Below are positions 27,698 to 27,779 of a stretch of 27,779 nt of DNA, piece by piece. The translations under genes were made by a program, and so were the position numbers. Origin of the DNA: a virus; the IMG/VR virus record IMGVR_UViG_3300032738_000260, positions 1 to 27,779 of that record; one strand, written 5' to 3'. The notes under the pieces were generated by a model. The model saw only the letters and a program-made list of their open reading frames with translations, ran no database searches and was not told the DNA's origin. Within the stretch, counting starts at the first letter, position 1. Every line of letters begins with the position of its first letter.

Positions 27698-27779
27698 ATG
27701 GATAAATTCTTGGCAGTAGTATTATTAATAATGTTAATTGGTGGAATAATTAAATTTACTTGGGATAAAATACAAGTAA
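27698..27779 (+). CDS. Small membrane protein, 3'-truncated by the window edge
   Basis: Twenty-seven codons are visible. Residues 4-19 are hydrophobic (FLAVVLLIMLIGGII), giving a single N-terminal membrane pass, followed by a basic start of a soluble part. It continues beyond the right edge. Confidence 0.55.
   Translation, partial: MDKFLAVVLLIMLIGGIIKFTWDKIQV

Noticed and set aside
1-27779. CRISPR arrays, tRNA genes, insertion sequences, attachment sites
   Set aside because: No regularly spaced repeats, no tRNA T-loop and acceptor pairing, no transposase or integrase gene seen by eye; tRNAscan or CRISPR finders were not available.

Overview
The window is an AT-rich, gene-dense segment that reads as part of a tailed-phage genome, or possibly a phage-like plasmid. 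Evidence: short genes packed end to end with small overlaps; a phage-style DNA metabolism set (SbcC/SbcD pair, RuvC resolvase, NinG-like HNH protein, SNF2 helicase, replication initiator, primase-helicase fusion); many small zinc-ribbon and unknown proteins; a LAGLIDADG endonuclease; and no ribosomal or housekeeping genes. No integrase, capsid, terminase, tRNA or CRISPR is visible. The standard genetic code fits, and TGA is used as a stop. The promoters have canonical TTGACA-17-TATAAT spacing, so a host sigma-70 RNA polymerase is likely. Many starts lack a Shine-Dalgarno sequence. The host phylum cannot be fixed from the sequence; an uncultivated bacterium is plausible.

Layout. Transcription diverges from a control region at about 17.50-17.65 kb. 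The leftward arm (17.5 to 0.87 kb, minus strand) has three promoters. The first drives a winged-helix protein and ParB. The second drives a Myb-like protein, a glycosyltransferase, a MerR-like protein and the SNF2 helicase. The third drives an OB-like protein and the HNH protein, then an approximately 400-nt non-coding region, SbcD, a flotillin-like SPFH protein, RuvC, the RmlD-like and RmlA enzymes, SbcC, an HD phosphohydrolase and small genes. A plus-strand gene enters from the left edge and meets this arm tail to tail; its terminator lies inside the opposing zinc-ribbon gene.

The rightward arm (17.65 to 27.78 kb, plus strand) begins with a small gene and its terminator. A strong promoter then precedes a compact structured RNA that ends in its own terminator. 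After that come small genes, the replication initiator (with iteron-like repeats in its linker), the primase-helicase, and a promoter for a MucR/Ros-like regulator. A string of small zinc-ribbon, lipoprotein, membrane and unknown genes follows, including DUF2958, the homing endonuclease and a PPP-type phosphatase.

The genes suggest an autonomous replication and recombination program plus a nucleotide-sugar and glycosyl-transfer module. The most interesting material is not protein. It comprises (i) a two-domain, minus-strand structured RNA between sbcD's upstream gene and the HNH gene, with cUUCGg and GNRA-capped helices; (ii) an approximately 165-nt plus-strand transcription unit with its own promoter and terminator that folds into a junction and overlaps a 37-codon ORF; (iii) four promoters whose -35 box sits in the same palindrome, implying a phage-wide regulator; (iv) a GC-rich 23-bp palindrome inside parB; and (v) a possible replication origin inside the initiator gene. 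All family assignments were made by eye from motifs; no database search was run.
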